DNA from: Tethya wilhelma
Lineage: Eukaryota; Porifera; Demospongiae; Tethyida; Tethyidae
Length of the DNA stretch: 64,000 bases
Direction of reading: 5' to 3'
Assembly (NCBI GenBank): GCA_964030475.1
Contig: CAXIPT010000002.1
Span: 16,242,749-16,306,748, forward strand
The notes under the pieces were generated by a model that saw only the letters and a program-made list of their open reading frames with translations, was not told the origin of the DNA and ran no database searches. The stretch's first letter is position 1, and every line of letters begins with the position of its first letter. A program made the position numbers and the translations under genes. Positions 41,760-54,294 of the stretch are shown in pieces.

Positions 41760-43058
41760 TCACTGTTTCCATGACTGGTTCGACTTCTTTCCACAATAGC
41801 TCAGGACTCTGATAAACAGCCAACACCCCTCTGCTTGAAAACCATTTCCTTCAGACATGCACTCTTCTTGAGGGTCAGACATTTGCTCCTCCTGGTGGTC
41901 AGGCATGTGCTCCTTATGGGGGTCAGGTATGGGCTCCTCCTGGGGGTCAGGTATATGCTCTTCCTGGGGCTTAGGTATGTGCTCCTTCTGGGGATCAGAC
42001 ATGTGCTCCTCGAGCTCCTGGGGGTCAGGTAGATGTTCAGGTAGATGTTCCTCTGGGGAGTCACGTATGCACTCCTCTTGGGGACAAGACATGTGTTCAT
42101 CCTCAGCCTCTACTAACACTAGCTTCATTATGTTCTCTAATGTGTTGGTCCTCCTCTGTGGCAACCAATGGGCTGACTCCTTCAATATTACTCCTTCTTT
42201 CTTCTTTTGCTTCCTCCGTTTCTTCTTACAAGTGACTGAAACACTGCCTTGTTGTGTCCTACATACAGAGCAACATTCAAATTATCAGTCGGACTGACAT
42301 ACAGATGTAATTGTGTACTACATTGCATAATTATACCTAGCCTCATTCCCAGTCTCCTCCCTTGCAAATGACGGCGATGTAAAGACCATACCAACCATGT
42401 CTCTAACACGATGTAGCAGAGGAAAAGCTGGAGAGGGTGGAAGAGATTCGAATAAAACTTTTCGTGCTCTTTGAGGAGGTGTTTGCTTGGAGCTGTCCTG
42501 AAGGTCAATTCTTCCTCCAACTCTTTGCCAGAGATCCTTCAACTCTTCATTGTGTGATCTATAAGCCACATGAGGAATGTACTGCTTCCTTTTCTTATCA
42601 CAACATAGTTTGTTGATGTCCACTTGAAACTGGGACAGAACCTGGAAGGCCTCTTCCACTACAGGCACACTCTGATTCAGGAGGTAGTACCACGGAGTGT
42701 AGCTCTTCTTATTTGCCACCAAGAGAGGTAGAAGTAACGGTATTTTCAGCTTCTCACAGACCTTGAGTAAAATCTTCAAGTACTCTATGTCTCCTCGCTT
42801 CATAGCTCGATGGAGGAGAGTGGATGAGCCCTTGGTGACGTTAGGCTCACCAATCCCAGTGAGATGGGGTACCATTCCATATTTAATGCATTCTTCCAAC
42901 AGCACCTCCACAATAGGCCAGCGACGCATTTCAAAGGCAGTCATCAGTGGTACGTCACCCTTTCTATTAGCTGTTCCAAGCATATCACGTTCTAACTCTG
43001 AAGCTTCTCTAAATACTAACTTGAAGGTGTTGGCAGTTGCATTGCTCTTTATAGCACT
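41760..43058 (-). CDS. Ankyrin-repeat-like protein with C-terminal octapeptide repeats (5' partial)
   Basis: Two exons on the minus strand: 43058-42337 (acceptor just upstream, phase 0) and 42258-41760, joined in phase 2. The first exon has ankyrin-like helices: GDVPLMTAFEMRRWPIVEVL, then STLLHRAMKRGDIEYLKILL and KKSYTPWYYLLNQ. The second begins with a basic stretch (CKKKRRKQKKKEG) that could be a nuclear signal. It then has about six copies of an 8-residue unit like EHIPDPQE. The 5' part was not found: the upstream intron holds a GT microsatellite, and an N lies at 43260, so the start may be lost there. No function can be assigned beyond a protein-binding scaffold. Confidence 0.62.
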
Positions 43059-43075
43059 CTGTAGTGGTATATGTG

Positions 43076-43114
<39 letters not shown>

Positions 43115-43340
43115 ACGTGTGGGTGTCTAGCAGGAGTGAAGTGTTGTTCAAGAGAACAGCTATATATAATTACCAAGGAATGTTGCTTGAGCTATAATAT
43201 TACAAATCCTAATAGGCTATCACAATGGAAGTCTCTTAGCCTCATTTTCTGATTTTCTCNAGGTATTGCAAATTATCTTATTATTAAATTGTTTAATAGT
43301 TTATCAGCGATTTAATATTACCATTAATATTTCTCTTCAG
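43059..43340. other. GT microsatellite and N-containing spacer
   Basis: (GT)n at about 43078-43112 and an N at 43260. The 5' ends of both flanking divergent genes should lie near here, but no signal peptide or start exon was seen for either. Confidence 0.55.
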
Positions 43341-46300
43341 AGCTGTGTATCCCTCAAACAATGGTACAAGTGCCCATCACTGTGCAAGTACGAGAACCAA
43401 GGGTTGAGCTATGTTCAGCTGGGAACATTCTCTCTGATGACTTCCTGTCTTACATTGAGCCAGTAATTGTGGAAGAGTACAAACCAACAAGAGTGGAACA
43501 AGGCTGCAGATTTGTAAACGTGACAAATTATCTCACTTGCAGCAATAATGGTGAGCTAGTGAGTTATATAGTATTTAATATGCCATGTCTTGTTGAGTAT
43601 ACCAATGGGCCAATGCCACATTCAAGATGTACACCCGGCACTTGCTTCCATGACCATGCTGCACACACAGGGAGGCATCGTCCCTATGTGCTAGTGGACT
43701 ACCAAGCTACACTGACTTGCAGTTATGGATGCACTAACCACACAAGCAGACAACAATCATTAGCTGCCTACAATGATGAGTTGGCTGTATTGAGGAGGGC
43801 CATGAGAAACAAAAGAACAATCGACCTTGAAGAAGGCTTCCAAGGATCTATGGTTTCAGTGTTCTACTTCAAAGGAAGGAGAGGACCTTTCAGTACATTG
43901 TGTAGCAAAAGAGGAATGCTTGGAGACATTGAACTGTGTAGTAAGTATCCTGAACCATGCATGTGTGTGTGTCAGCTATGTTTGTAGTGGTTTTGCTACT
44001 ACATGTTCAGAGCAGCAGATCCTAGAGTAGGCAACTATTGTGAGAGTGTAACATCTGCTAGTCTGGCCACCAGACCCTTTCTTGCTAGGTTTTAGGGGGG
44101 TGGGGAATAAGGAAGGGTCTGGTGCCCAGACTAAACATCTGCTACCAGACCACATATTCTATTTTTGTACCATGTTAAAAATTTAACTAACAAAATTAAC
44201 TGTAATCAATATATGTACGTATTTACTAGTATATTTTTTATAGCTTGTCCAACACATTGCCGTTCCCCTCCCTGCTCCCTCCCCCCTGAGACTGGCCCCT
44301 GTAGGGGGTCAATCCAGAGGTTCTATCATAACGAGACATTGCACCAATGTGAGGAGTTCACTTATGGTGGTTGCCAGGGTAACCAGAACAACTTTGAAAC
44401 AATTGAGAATTGTCACTTGAAATGCACAGGTATACTGTGCCATGGTCTTGAATACCATAAAACTTTTCTGATCTGTTTATATATATATATATATAATTTT
44501 ACATGTGTCCACATGCAGATGTTGATGAGTGCTCCTCTGACATGGCTGACTGTGTCTCTACTGCCTCCTGTACTAACACTGTTGGTAGCTTCACTTGTAC
44601 CTGTCCACCTGGTTTCACTGGAGATGGGAGAGCCAGTCTTGGGAGTGGATGTGAAGGTATGGCATTGTGTATGTCATGCACGAGGCAATCATGCAGTCTG
44701 TATTATTGGTCTGTAGACATTGATGAGTGTTCTAAACTCTGTGGTAGAGAAGGTTTTCTGTGTGTTAATCTACCAGGCAGCTTCACCTGTGAAGGTATTA
44801 TTGAGACAACTACCCTCACAGATTAATGCATCACTGTAAGCTTTGACCTCTAGACATTGATGAGTGTTCTGATGGCACAGCCAAGTGTGGAAATGGTAGT
44901 GAATGTGTCAACACGCCGGGAGGATTTACATGTGATGGTATAGATGGACATAGAGTGTGGACACTGTATTATCCACTGCATTTTATACGTATATCACAGA
45001 TATCAATGAATGTACCACTGGATCTGCTGACTGTGTGAATGGCACGTTCTGTGTGAACACTGATGGTAGCTATGTCTGTGTGTGTCCACATGGCTTCACT
45101 GGAGATGGCAGAAAGGGAGGAAGTGGTTGTGAAGGTAGGAATATATGCCATATTGTCTCCCACTGCCAGCATGGCCAGCAGTTTATGCCACATTGCCATG
45201 TACACTGTCATAAGTTCATTTTGAGTCACATAACTGACATAAGGTGTCTCTTTCTCTTCCTATCTTCCTTAGAATCAGATGAATGTACTGTGAGGTCTGC
45301 CTACTGTGTCAACTTGGCTACCTTTGCCAACACTGATGATGGTGGCTTCACTTGTTCCTGTCCTCCTGGCTTCACTGGAGATGGCACTAGAGCAGGGACA
45401 GGGTGTACAGCTGCCATTGATGACAAGAACCTTGATGAATTAGACCTGGTGGACTGTTATATTGACTGTTATTGCCAAGTTTATGCTACTCCATTTTGGA
45501 TGACTCTAAGAAAGTGCTGTCTTGAGAACCCCAATGGCTTGTCCTTTACAAGAGAAGGAGTGGAGGCATGCTTTCCCTGTACTGGTGAGCTATTACTTGA
45601 TTCATCGAGTATTAATTGTGAATATTATTAATGGCTATGATACTATTTACTCAAGTTATAATAAGTATAATGTAATTATTGACCAGTTTATTTATAATCA
45701 GCAATTTTTTTGCAATTAAAATTTCAGTGTTTGGATTCTTCCAGACTGAATTCACTGCGGTTGAAGGAGACCAAGAGTATTCATTAGAAGTTGGTTACAT
45801 AAAAAAATGTTCATATTATGTACCTCCATTGGTGTTCACTGTAACAAGAGAATTGTTGAGCACGACAAGTAAGATGTTTTAACAGTAACACTGGATCAAT
45901 AACTATTATAATATAGGATCATGGTCTTTTAAATAGCTGATGCTGACTTCACTTTGAAAACTACATCAGTTCTTGCCCTTCCAAATCAACCCACTCCAAG
46001 TTTGGTAACCTTCACTTTCAGAGTGGATTCTATTGCACAAGAATTGGATGAGGGTGTCAGACTCACACTATCACTACCTGTACAAGTAATTTACCGATTT
46101 GGATACCATAGTATTGGTTACTCTGTCTACTTTATTAACACAACAGACCTTGTTATTGTGGATGGTGACAGTAAGTATCATTGTATCATTGCATACATGA
46201 GCTCTGTATCATGGAATCTGTCGCATGCAGCTCTGGAACTTCAGCTCACAGAAGAAGATTATAGAGTTGGTGAAGAGGAGGGTGCCATTCCAGTCAGGGT

Positions 46301-47711
46301 GAATAAGAACAATCGTATAGCCACCCCAGTGACTGTGAGAGTGACTCCAATGTCACTTGAACAACATCGAGCTACTGGAAGACCTGTTCCACCAGGGACA
46401 TTGGAACCAAATGAAGACTCACCAATTGAAGCAGGTATTGTGACAACTTTTATGACAAAAAATTAATAATTGTTGACCTACAGATGAGAAGGACTTTGAC
46501 CCCACTCCAATATTTGTCACCTTCCAACCTGATGAGACAGGAGCAGCAATAGATGATATTGATACTCCAGTTCCTGTTGTAGATGGCCTCATTAATGAGG
46601 CTGCAGAGCAAAACTTGGTCGTGACTTTAGATGTGATCTGTGCTCTCAACAAATCCACAATACTAGTAACACGGTTTGAATCTGTCGGCAGAATCATTGA
46701 CAATGATCGTAAGTGACATCATGATTGTATAATGATATTATTATGTATTACACTCAGTCTGATCATTTTGATGTATAGCTATTGCCATTGGATTTCAGCA
46801 ACCACTTTACAATGTTTCTGGAGAATTCGCAAATAACAGTGGACTTATTTTCCTAGAAAAGGAGAGAGGTGTTGTTTCAGAGCAAACATTTTGGATAGTT
46901 GTCACTTTCAGTCTTGTATCTTTGAGACCCATGATAACTAGTATTAAAGATCACACCTTTGTCACTCAAAGACTTACAATGGAACCAGATGAACAAACAG
47001 TCGAATTTATCTTTCATATTATTAATGATGACATTGCTGAAGGATTGAGAGTATTTCAAGCAGCTTTTACCCGGCAGAAAGGCTCACCAAAGTTTGAACC
47101 ACCAACTGTTCTCTTTGCAAACACATTTGTTATGATTGAAGATGACGATAGTGAGTTAAAGTTTTTTAGTGTATACAGTCAGTTAGTCACTGTTCTTTGA
47201 AATTGTAGATGTAACCATTGGATTTGAGAGCAACTACACTGTCAATGAATCTAATGGAACAGTAGACATCTGTGTTGTGGTTACATTCCCTGAACCAGAG
47301 GTTCCGATTGCAATTCCTTCAATCCTTCTCAGTGTCAACACCATCCCAGGGACTGCAGGTGAACTCTATTCTCATAATAATAATTATAATAGTGTTCACC
47401 TCCTACAATTCACTTTCATTCAAATCTCATTCATTCACTTTCATTCAAATCTCTTTCCTGTTTGTTGCTCCTCATTAGATGAGACTGACTATGGCAGGAT
47501 TGCTGAAGAAGATTTCATAGTGTTTCTATTATTTGATGAGAACAACAGAAGACAATGTACCCCTCTTACAATTATTGATGATGAAGAAATTGAAAATACT
47601 GAGAGTTTAACTATTGACTTAGTGTTTAGCAGATTTGGTGCTCCTTCTTCCAATGTTTTTCTTGATCCTAATGTTGCAACTGTCACTATTTTGGATGGTA
47701 GTAGAAACTAA
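43341..47711 (+). CDS. Extracellular protein with Kunitz, EGF and Calx-beta-like domains (5' partial)
   Basis: Fourteen exons, all phase 1: 43341-43940, 44244-44429, 44519-44656, 44717-44794, 44854-44937, 45000-45134, 45273-45584, 45728-45868, 45937-46170, 46231-46434, 46484-46708, 46779-47150, 47209-47358, 47479-47711. The first is an unnamed Cys-rich region. The second is a Kunitz/BPTI domain (PETGPCRGSIQRFYHN, YGGCQGNQNNF). EGF units follow, with DVDECSSD, DIDECSKL, DINECTTG and ESDECTVR starts and CPPGFTGDG. The last exons look like Calx-beta repeats (NDDIAEG, DDEEIENTESL, DPNVATVTILDG). The frame ends at TAA 47711, where a gtagta donor could alternatively continue it. No signal peptide or TM segment was seen, so both ends may be incomplete. 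A matrix or adhesion role is inferred. Confidence 0.72.
44059..44132. repeat. Foldback element in an intron
   Basis: tagtctggccaccagaccctt and aagggtctggtgcccagact form long inverted arms around a G-rich loop. The ends resemble the tagtct-type foldback elements elsewhere in the window. Confidence 0.75.
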
Positions 47712-48009
47712 ATGATGTCATAATGTTTTGCCACACATATACACATGCGCGTAAAAGCATGGCAATGAACTTGCTAGGGACCAGCTCCATATAAACATCT
47801 CCTTTATTGGAGGCAAAAAAAAAAAAAAGAAGCGTGCACAGCGCGTACACACCTCCAACACACCCCTTGCCAAATTAATTCACATTATTTCACATCTACA
47901 ATTATCAAACCTGAGGAAAATAAAACTCATACCAACAAGCACTATTACTGTACGTGTAAAACCATCTCTACATACAACAAAGAAAACACAGTTGAGTCTA
48001 CAACAGTTA
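47712..48009. other. Convergent 3' region with polyadenylation signal for DBNL
   Basis: tttatt at 47803-47808 reads AATAAA on the minus strand, about 200 bases past the DBNL stop. A run of A's follows at 47815-47829. No gene seen. Confidence 0.55.
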
Positions 48010-50775
48010 CTAATCGATGAGCTCCACATAATTTGCAGGGAAGAGTCCGTAGGAGCCATCTAGCTCTCTCACTCCACGCCACCACCCTGGATCAACCTGC
48101 TCTATGTCCGTGATGATCTCATCCACATCAAAAGTGAGCTCTCCATCATCCTCTGGAAGAGACAAAGGAATCAGTTCATAAATACCAGAGAGAGAGGCTT
48201 ACTGGGCTAACCACATGAAGCACACTCGTACCTGCTTCATAATCATACACTGTCTTTGCTCTTAATCCACTCTATAGAAAGACAATGACATAACTACACA
48301 TACACACACACACACACACACACAGTGGAGCATGCACTCACGCCTCCCCCTCCTCCCTGCTCATCAGGGTTGGCCTCATCGTAAATGGGTTGCTCTGGCT
48401 CATCAGGCACACCCTGTACGTCATCGTACATTGGCTGCTCAGGCTCCTCAGCATAGTAGTCATCATGAGTGGCTTCAGAGTACACCGCATCAGATGTACC
48501 ACCTTGGACATCGTCATAGAGCTCTTGTTCAGGCTCTGCATTGTGGGAAAGATCAAGATTGTTGTGATAGGATCTGAATGGAGCCAATACCCTTGGGAGT
48601 GTAGAACACATTATTTTTGTATTATGAAGGCTGTTTGTACAGACATAACAAAACCAGCTTTCTTTGTCCGTCACTTTTCTAGTGTTGCTACTAGACTGTC
48701 TAGTATAGACACTTCTTATCACAACATCAATCACTTAGCAAACAACATTAATTTGGTCAATCTTACTAATCAGTACCTGGAACATCTTCATATGTTGGCT
48801 GTTCTACCTCAGGCTCCTGTTCATATATTGGCTCTGGTGGGTACTCTGGCTCAGGCTCTGGCTCTGGCTCAGGTGGGTATTCAGGCTCTGGTTCAGGCTC
48901 AGGCTGGTACTCTGGTTCCGGTTCAGGCTCATACTCAGGCTCAGGCTCAGGTTCTGGCTGACGAGGAACCACTGGAGCAGCTTTTGGTGGCCTCTTTGGA
49001 GGAATCTCTGGACCCTTAGCAGTTTCTTCAAAGCCAGCTTTCTTAGCACCGACAGCTGAGCTGATGGCTTGATGATCCTTGACTCTCTGTCTCTGACGAT
49101 CAGCCTTCTCTCTCTCCCTCTCTGCCTCTACCTCTTGCTCACGCTGCTTCAGTCTGGATTGCTAGAAGGTAAAATGGAGGGTACACATGATTCCACTGTC
49201 CCACGTCTCACAGTGACTGGGCCACCTACCAGTGCCTCCTCTCTGGCTTCCCTCTCTCTCTTTTCTTCCTCTCGCTCTCTTCTCCTACAGAAGATAGTGG
49301 GTTCATTATTGCACTGACACATACAAACATGTGTATACCCGTCATACAATGGATATACACATCAAAGGTAATGGCTATGGGCACCATTTGTTACTAGTAT
49401 GGTCTATATATACACTTACTTCTGTTCATCAATGCGTCTCGACCTCTCCTGGACAGACTTTTCTCTCTGACTTGCTTCCTGGGCCTGTACAAGATGGTCT
49501 GTGTAATGAAGCCTCTACTAGCTCTAACAGGAATCCACTACAAACCTCTCTCTCTCTTCGCTCTAGTTCCTCTTTCTTTCGTGCTTCAATGGCTGATCTC
49601 TTTTCAGCTGCACGACGTTGCTCTTCAGATTTCTGCACAATTATATGCATGTTCATTTAATACCCAGCCTCCTCTGGTTCTGGTAAGTACCAGTGTGCAC
49701 CAGCAACCATTAAGATGGCAAGTGCTACTAATTATTAACCTCTTGTTTCTCCCAGAACTCATCTCTGGAGCGAGCATTGATGTCTGCACGAGGATTAGCT
49801 TTCTGGTAGACAGAACCCTATGAACAATAGTAAGTCAAGCTATTGACACACTATCATAATAAAGAGTACACAATAAGAAGGAGAACAGAATGTCTAATCA
49901 CAATGGATTATATATTAAGGCATACACATAACATACACTGCATGCCTTATCACATTGGGGGAAAATGACATGAACACTACATTGTTACGTGGATCAAGAA
50001 GAAAAAGTAGTGAAAATATTTAACCTGAGTGAGAATAGAGAGGTGGGTATCCTTTCAAGGCTCTTGGAGAATAAATATAAATACTTCTTTTACATCTTGC
50101 TCAAAGGTATCAGCCACAATCAACAGAATATATAGCTCAAATGACACCCAAAACATTTGATATCTTTAACCATTTCAAACTACAAAGTAGACCAGCTACC
50201 AACCATCACTACTACAATTTTTACACATGACATTGGCTCTACATTTCATTGATTAAAGTACACGCTTAAAACAATCAATGAATACACACAAACAAACACA
50301 CATATATACTCACCACAGGTTTAACCTCTGGCACTGGACGAGCCTTTTCCTTATGGAAGCCAAAGTTGGCTCCTATCACATTAGAAAGATAATAGTGAGA
50401 TAATAGAAGGGAGCATGATAGTGTATGTCCTACAGCTTCATTCCCAGGCCTTCCTCTACAACAACAGGGGGAGGCCCAGTAACGAGGCTATGCTCTCGAC
50501 CAACTCACCAGAGGCCTTGGCTACTTTGTCCAGGATAGTGTCCTCGTCCAGGTCCATCTCAGACCTGGCATTGATGGTCACATGAGCACCCTAGCCATCC
50601 AACATGGTGGCAGAGAATAACCATCATTAATGGTTACTAACAGTGACACTACATGTGACTTACCCTGAAGAACCTGGCTACATCTGTGGTGTGCCTGGCA
50701 CATGTTCCTTTACGTGTGGATGGCACTCCCTCTCCTGACTGGAGGTGATAATGAGAGTAACAAGAGGTGAAGATG

Positions 50776-50854
<79 letters not shown>

Positions 50855-51858
50855 NTTGGAAGACATACCCAATTCACAAGGACATTCTTAGGAAGTTGAG
50901 TGTTAGGATCTGTGACTTTCAAGAAAGCATACATCATCTTCCCACCACTCAACTCATCCACCATCTCCTCCAGACCTCCATCTGTGAGTGGGATAGGGAA
51001 GGGAATACACATGTGATGTAGACGAAAGATATTTAGTGACTATTAAAGAAGTACAACAATAATTTTGAAGAACACACACTCGGTACTCACTCATTGAAAA
51101 TCAAGTGGATGGCTCCACAACAAACTAACCAGCCATAGTTACATATGAATGCCTCCACTGCATGCAGTTATACTTTAGAGTCATACATGTGACACTCAGG
51201 GTACAAGCATCACAGCAGTAATTCTGTTATACACTCAGTTAAACATCACACACTTTAGGAAAGGGTCTTAAACCATATTTGGCTAGACATTGAAAACCTA
51301 TTCCTGAATATCATCAATGATGTATACACACACTATCAACCCCTTATAAGGAGCTTTGAGAAAAACCCTGCAAGTGTTTGTTCAACAAGATGCACAAGCA
51401 TGTCAACCAACCACTATGTACACAAATTATTTATACACTATCACCAACAATTAAACTAACCTCCAGTTTCAACTACTTTCAAATCATTGGACTTCCCTTC
51501 GTAGCCAAAAACAGCCCTGTGTTGGGAGGGACAAGAGATAAAAGAGCCACAATCATTAGCATCTTTACATACAGTCAACAACCACAGCTCATTGGGAGTG
51601 GTCAAAATTATACAGTTTTTAGCCTTAAGTACAAAATCAACTTGTAAAGACCACTGTTACCTACTTTAACAGCACTTTATGAACACAAAAAACACTAATT
51701 GGTCTCTTTCATGACAAAATTTCCCCAATTGTAACAATTTTATGAAGCACAAACATGGCAAAGAGCACATCTCACCAGTCAGTGTCACTCTTGTCGCTAA
51801 GGACATCGTTATAGGCAGCCAAGAGAGCCTTCTCATTCTTCTTTAGGTTGATAGACAT
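48010..51858 (-). CDS. DBNL: Drebrin-like protein (ABP1/DBNL), actin-binding SH3 adaptor
   Basis: Fourteen exons on the minus strand: 51858-51776, 51516-51461, 50981-50869, 50738-50664, 50590-50509, 50372-50314, 49817-49740, 49632-49546, 49484-49420, 49284-49230, 49161-48777, 48535-48342, 48271-48232, 48152-48010. The N-terminus is an ADF-homology domain ([58 protein letters not shown]). A charged coiled coil ([20 protein letters not shown]) follows. Next is a Glu-Pro-rich stretch with repeated PEPEPEY, then tyrosine motifs YDDVQGG, YDDVQGV, YDEANP and YEDVP. The end is an SH3 domain ([40 protein letters not shown]). The family binds F-actin and links it to endocytosis and kinase signalling. 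The gene is divergent from PPIH, 486 bp away. Confidence 0.93.
50779..50854. repeat. (GA)n microsatellite
   Basis: Pure AG tract with an N at 50855, in the DBNL intron next to exon 50981-50869. Confidence 0.95.
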
Positions 51859-52344
51859 GACGACAGTGTCAACCTAGCTTGCTCACTCACTGCACCAAGG
51901 ATCACTTTTATGGGTTTCAGCAGTGTTTATGGTAAAACTGCACGTGACTCATTTGTGGGGGTGCTCGTTAATTAGAATCACCTCGTTGGAAGAAGCGGGC
52001 ACAGGTATGTCCATGCATGCGTTAGCCTCGTCCCCTGGGGACGAGGCTAGTCCATGCGTATGTATATGATCTATGAGTATGAGCTGCATTATGTACAAGT
52101 CCTACCAATTATAGTGTTGATGCTTTGAGCGTGCATCACACTGTATGCCTGTGGATTCAGATGACATCGTATGCATCACATCATATAGACACCTGTGTAG
52201 ATCTAGTGTCCTGTATACTATGGGTATATAATATGATTCATTGTTTCCCATATTAAACTGGCTAGCTTTTATCTAAATGGTAACACTTCTGCATGGTGAT
52301 GCATGTCATAAATTATCTGGTGTTTTCACAGAGAGCTGACAGTG
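51859..52344. promoter_or_regulatory. Divergent intergenic region between DBNL and PPIH
   Basis: 486 bases between the two ATGs. It contains the palindrome at 52023 and probably the 5' UTRs of both genes. An AG at 52330-52331 just before the PPIH ATG may be an acceptor, so PPIH may have a noncoding first exon. Confidence 0.5.
52023..52049. repeat. Perfect 27-bp palindrome
   Basis: tagcctcgtcccc and ggggacgaggcta with a one-base centre. The ends match the tagcctcg foldback family. gtccatgc occurs on both sides. Confidence 0.85.
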
Positions 52345-53398
52345 ATGTCAACAGGGGAACAGAAGCATGCTAATCCTGTCGTGTTTTTCGACATCTCCAT
52401 TGGTGGCACAGAGCTGGGCCGCATGAAGATGGAGCTTTTTGCTGACGTTGTACCAAAGACAGCTGAAAACTTCCGTCAATTATGTACTGGTGAACATCGC
52501 AAGGATGGTGTTCCTCAGGGTTTCAAAGGAGCCACCTTTCATCGTGTCATCAAGGACTTCATGATACAAGGTTAGGGACCTTGCATCTACAGTTCGGCCA
52601 CTGTCAACACAGACTAGGAAGAGAGTGTGTGTGCCCATCCTTGTTGAGCAAAGAGTTATCATGCATTTGTCATGTTACTGGCGATGTTTACTACATGGTT
52701 CTGCATAGTGTGACTGAATCTCTGATTGTCTTGTTAGCCTTGTTCTAAAGCCTCTCCAACCTTCAGATAAACTATACAGTATAGCAGTTAAATTTGGCGA
52801 ATTCAAATTGTAGCGTGATTGGTGATTTAATTCTGCACGCTGCATTATTTATATTCCCGTGGGTGCATATAGACTGTTTGACGATGTTTAATTTGGCGAT
52901 TTGCAGAATAATTAGCCAATTCACCTCTCACCAAATTTACCTGCTATACGGTATTTTGCTACCCTTGTAAACCAGGCCTTCCATGTGGACCCGAGCAGAG
53001 AAAGCCTGGTTTACAATGCTAATATCTTGCTACTTATAATTCATAATGTTTGTCATTCACACAACACCAACACTATGTACACTCCTATAGGAGGAGATTT
53101 CATCAAAGGCGATGGCAGTGGTACTATGAGCATCTATGGAACTGTATTTGCCGATGAGAACTTCAAGTTAAAGCACGACTCTCCTGGTCTCCTCTCCATG
53201 GCCAACAGTGGACCAGGAACAAATGGCTGCCAGTTTTTCATCACTTGTGCCAAGTGTGACTTCCTTGATGGAAAGCACGTTGTGTTTGGCAAGGTCACTG
53301 ATGGACTGCTCATCATGAGAAAGATTGAGAATGTACCCACAGGGCCGAATAATAGACCAAAGCTGCCTGTGGTTATTACACAGTGTGGAGAGATGTAA
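52345..53398 (+). CDS. PPIH: Cyclophilin H (U4/U6 snRNP peptidyl-prolyl isomerase)
   Basis: Two coding exons, 52345-52570 and 53091-53398, joined in phase 1, give 177 residues, the same size as human PPIH. The start at 52345 gives [20 protein letters not shown]. Cyclophilin core motifs are intact: [28 protein letters not shown] with the active-site Arg, [15 protein letters not shown], and [10 protein letters not shown]. The end [20 protein letters not shown] is specific to cyclophilin H rather than cyclophilin A. The protein binds PRPF4/PRPF18 in the spliceosome. The single intron holds a MITE-like element and a separate foldback element. Confidence 0.95.
52772..52956. repeat. MITE-like element, 'accgtata' family, in PPIH intron
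   Basis: Starts actatacagtatagcag and ends ctgctatacggtat, with aaatttggcgaatt and ccaaattt blocks just inside. It is related to the copies at 26429 and 61127. Confidence 0.75.
52965..53016. repeat. Foldback element in PPIH intron
   Basis: ttgtaaaccaggc at 52965-52977 and gcctggtttacaa at 53004-53016 are perfect inverted repeats around a 26-base loop. Confidence 0.8.
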
Positions 53399-53882
53399 AC
53401 AAGAAGGCAACTTGTAATCATGAAAAACAGGGTGTTCTCATTATTTGTGTAAACTCTGTTAATGTTTTTGCTTAGGATAGTCTCTTGATTTTCATGCTTA
53501 TATATTCATGTATTATGAATTCCTTTGTTCCCTTTCTTTTCATATATATATTTTTTTTTCACTCTGGGTCTCACTGTCTTGCATGGAGCCAACATTGAGA
53601 CTGCTCATCACATTTGTAATATTCATAATTACATGCTACCCCTTGATACATTTTGGCCACGAAATCTTTAAGAACAGATCGAATGTGATTATCTGATAGT
53701 TCAATTTCCCAAGCAATCAAATTTCCAAAATTATTATTAAAGAAAATCTCTGAAATTATATCTCATAAAAAACGTACCTACATAAAGTAAAAATATAATT
53801 ATAGTCATAATGTATATATTCTAGCTGCTGTATACTCAAAGCGAATGAGCTATAGTGATAGCCAAGTGTTGAGGCTTCAATC
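53399..53882. other. Spacer between PPIH and the small membrane protein gene
   Basis: 3' UTR and AT-rich spacer. No gene seen. Confidence 0.45.
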
Positions 53883-54259
53883 ATGAGTGTGACAATAGTT
53901 GTGCTGTTTCTCTTCTTTGTGAACACACCATTATCTTTGGGTAACTGTGCATGTGACTAGAGTATATGATGATATTGTATATACATGCATATGTCAATCT
54001 AGATCTGCAGTCCGGCATATCTATTTCTTCATACAGGATGCAAGAGACCAAAAGATGTCAGTTGTTTCAGTTCTGTGACAGTGGACAACCAGTTCTGTGA
54101 CCAAAAGGGGTTGAGTTGTGGGCAAGATAACAGACCACTAAAACAAACCATTTGCTGCGAGATCCTGGAAAGAATTGGACCAGGATCTAGTTTGGCTGTA
54201 TCTCATGGTTACAAATGTTGCAACCCAGAGCTGGAAAAGTAAGTATGTTAGTAAGTATG

Positions 54260-54294
<35 letters not shown>

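Noticed and set aside
41905..42297. Ser/Gly/Trp-rich plus-strand frame opposite the octapeptide repeats
   Set aside because: A mirror of the repeated minus-strand exon. The minus frame joins properly to an ankyrin-like exon.
50767..51021. Glu-Arg repeat frame and the Leu-Ser repeat frame on the other strand
   Set aside because: Both are the GA microsatellite read through. The real DBNL exon here is 50981-50869 on the minus strand.
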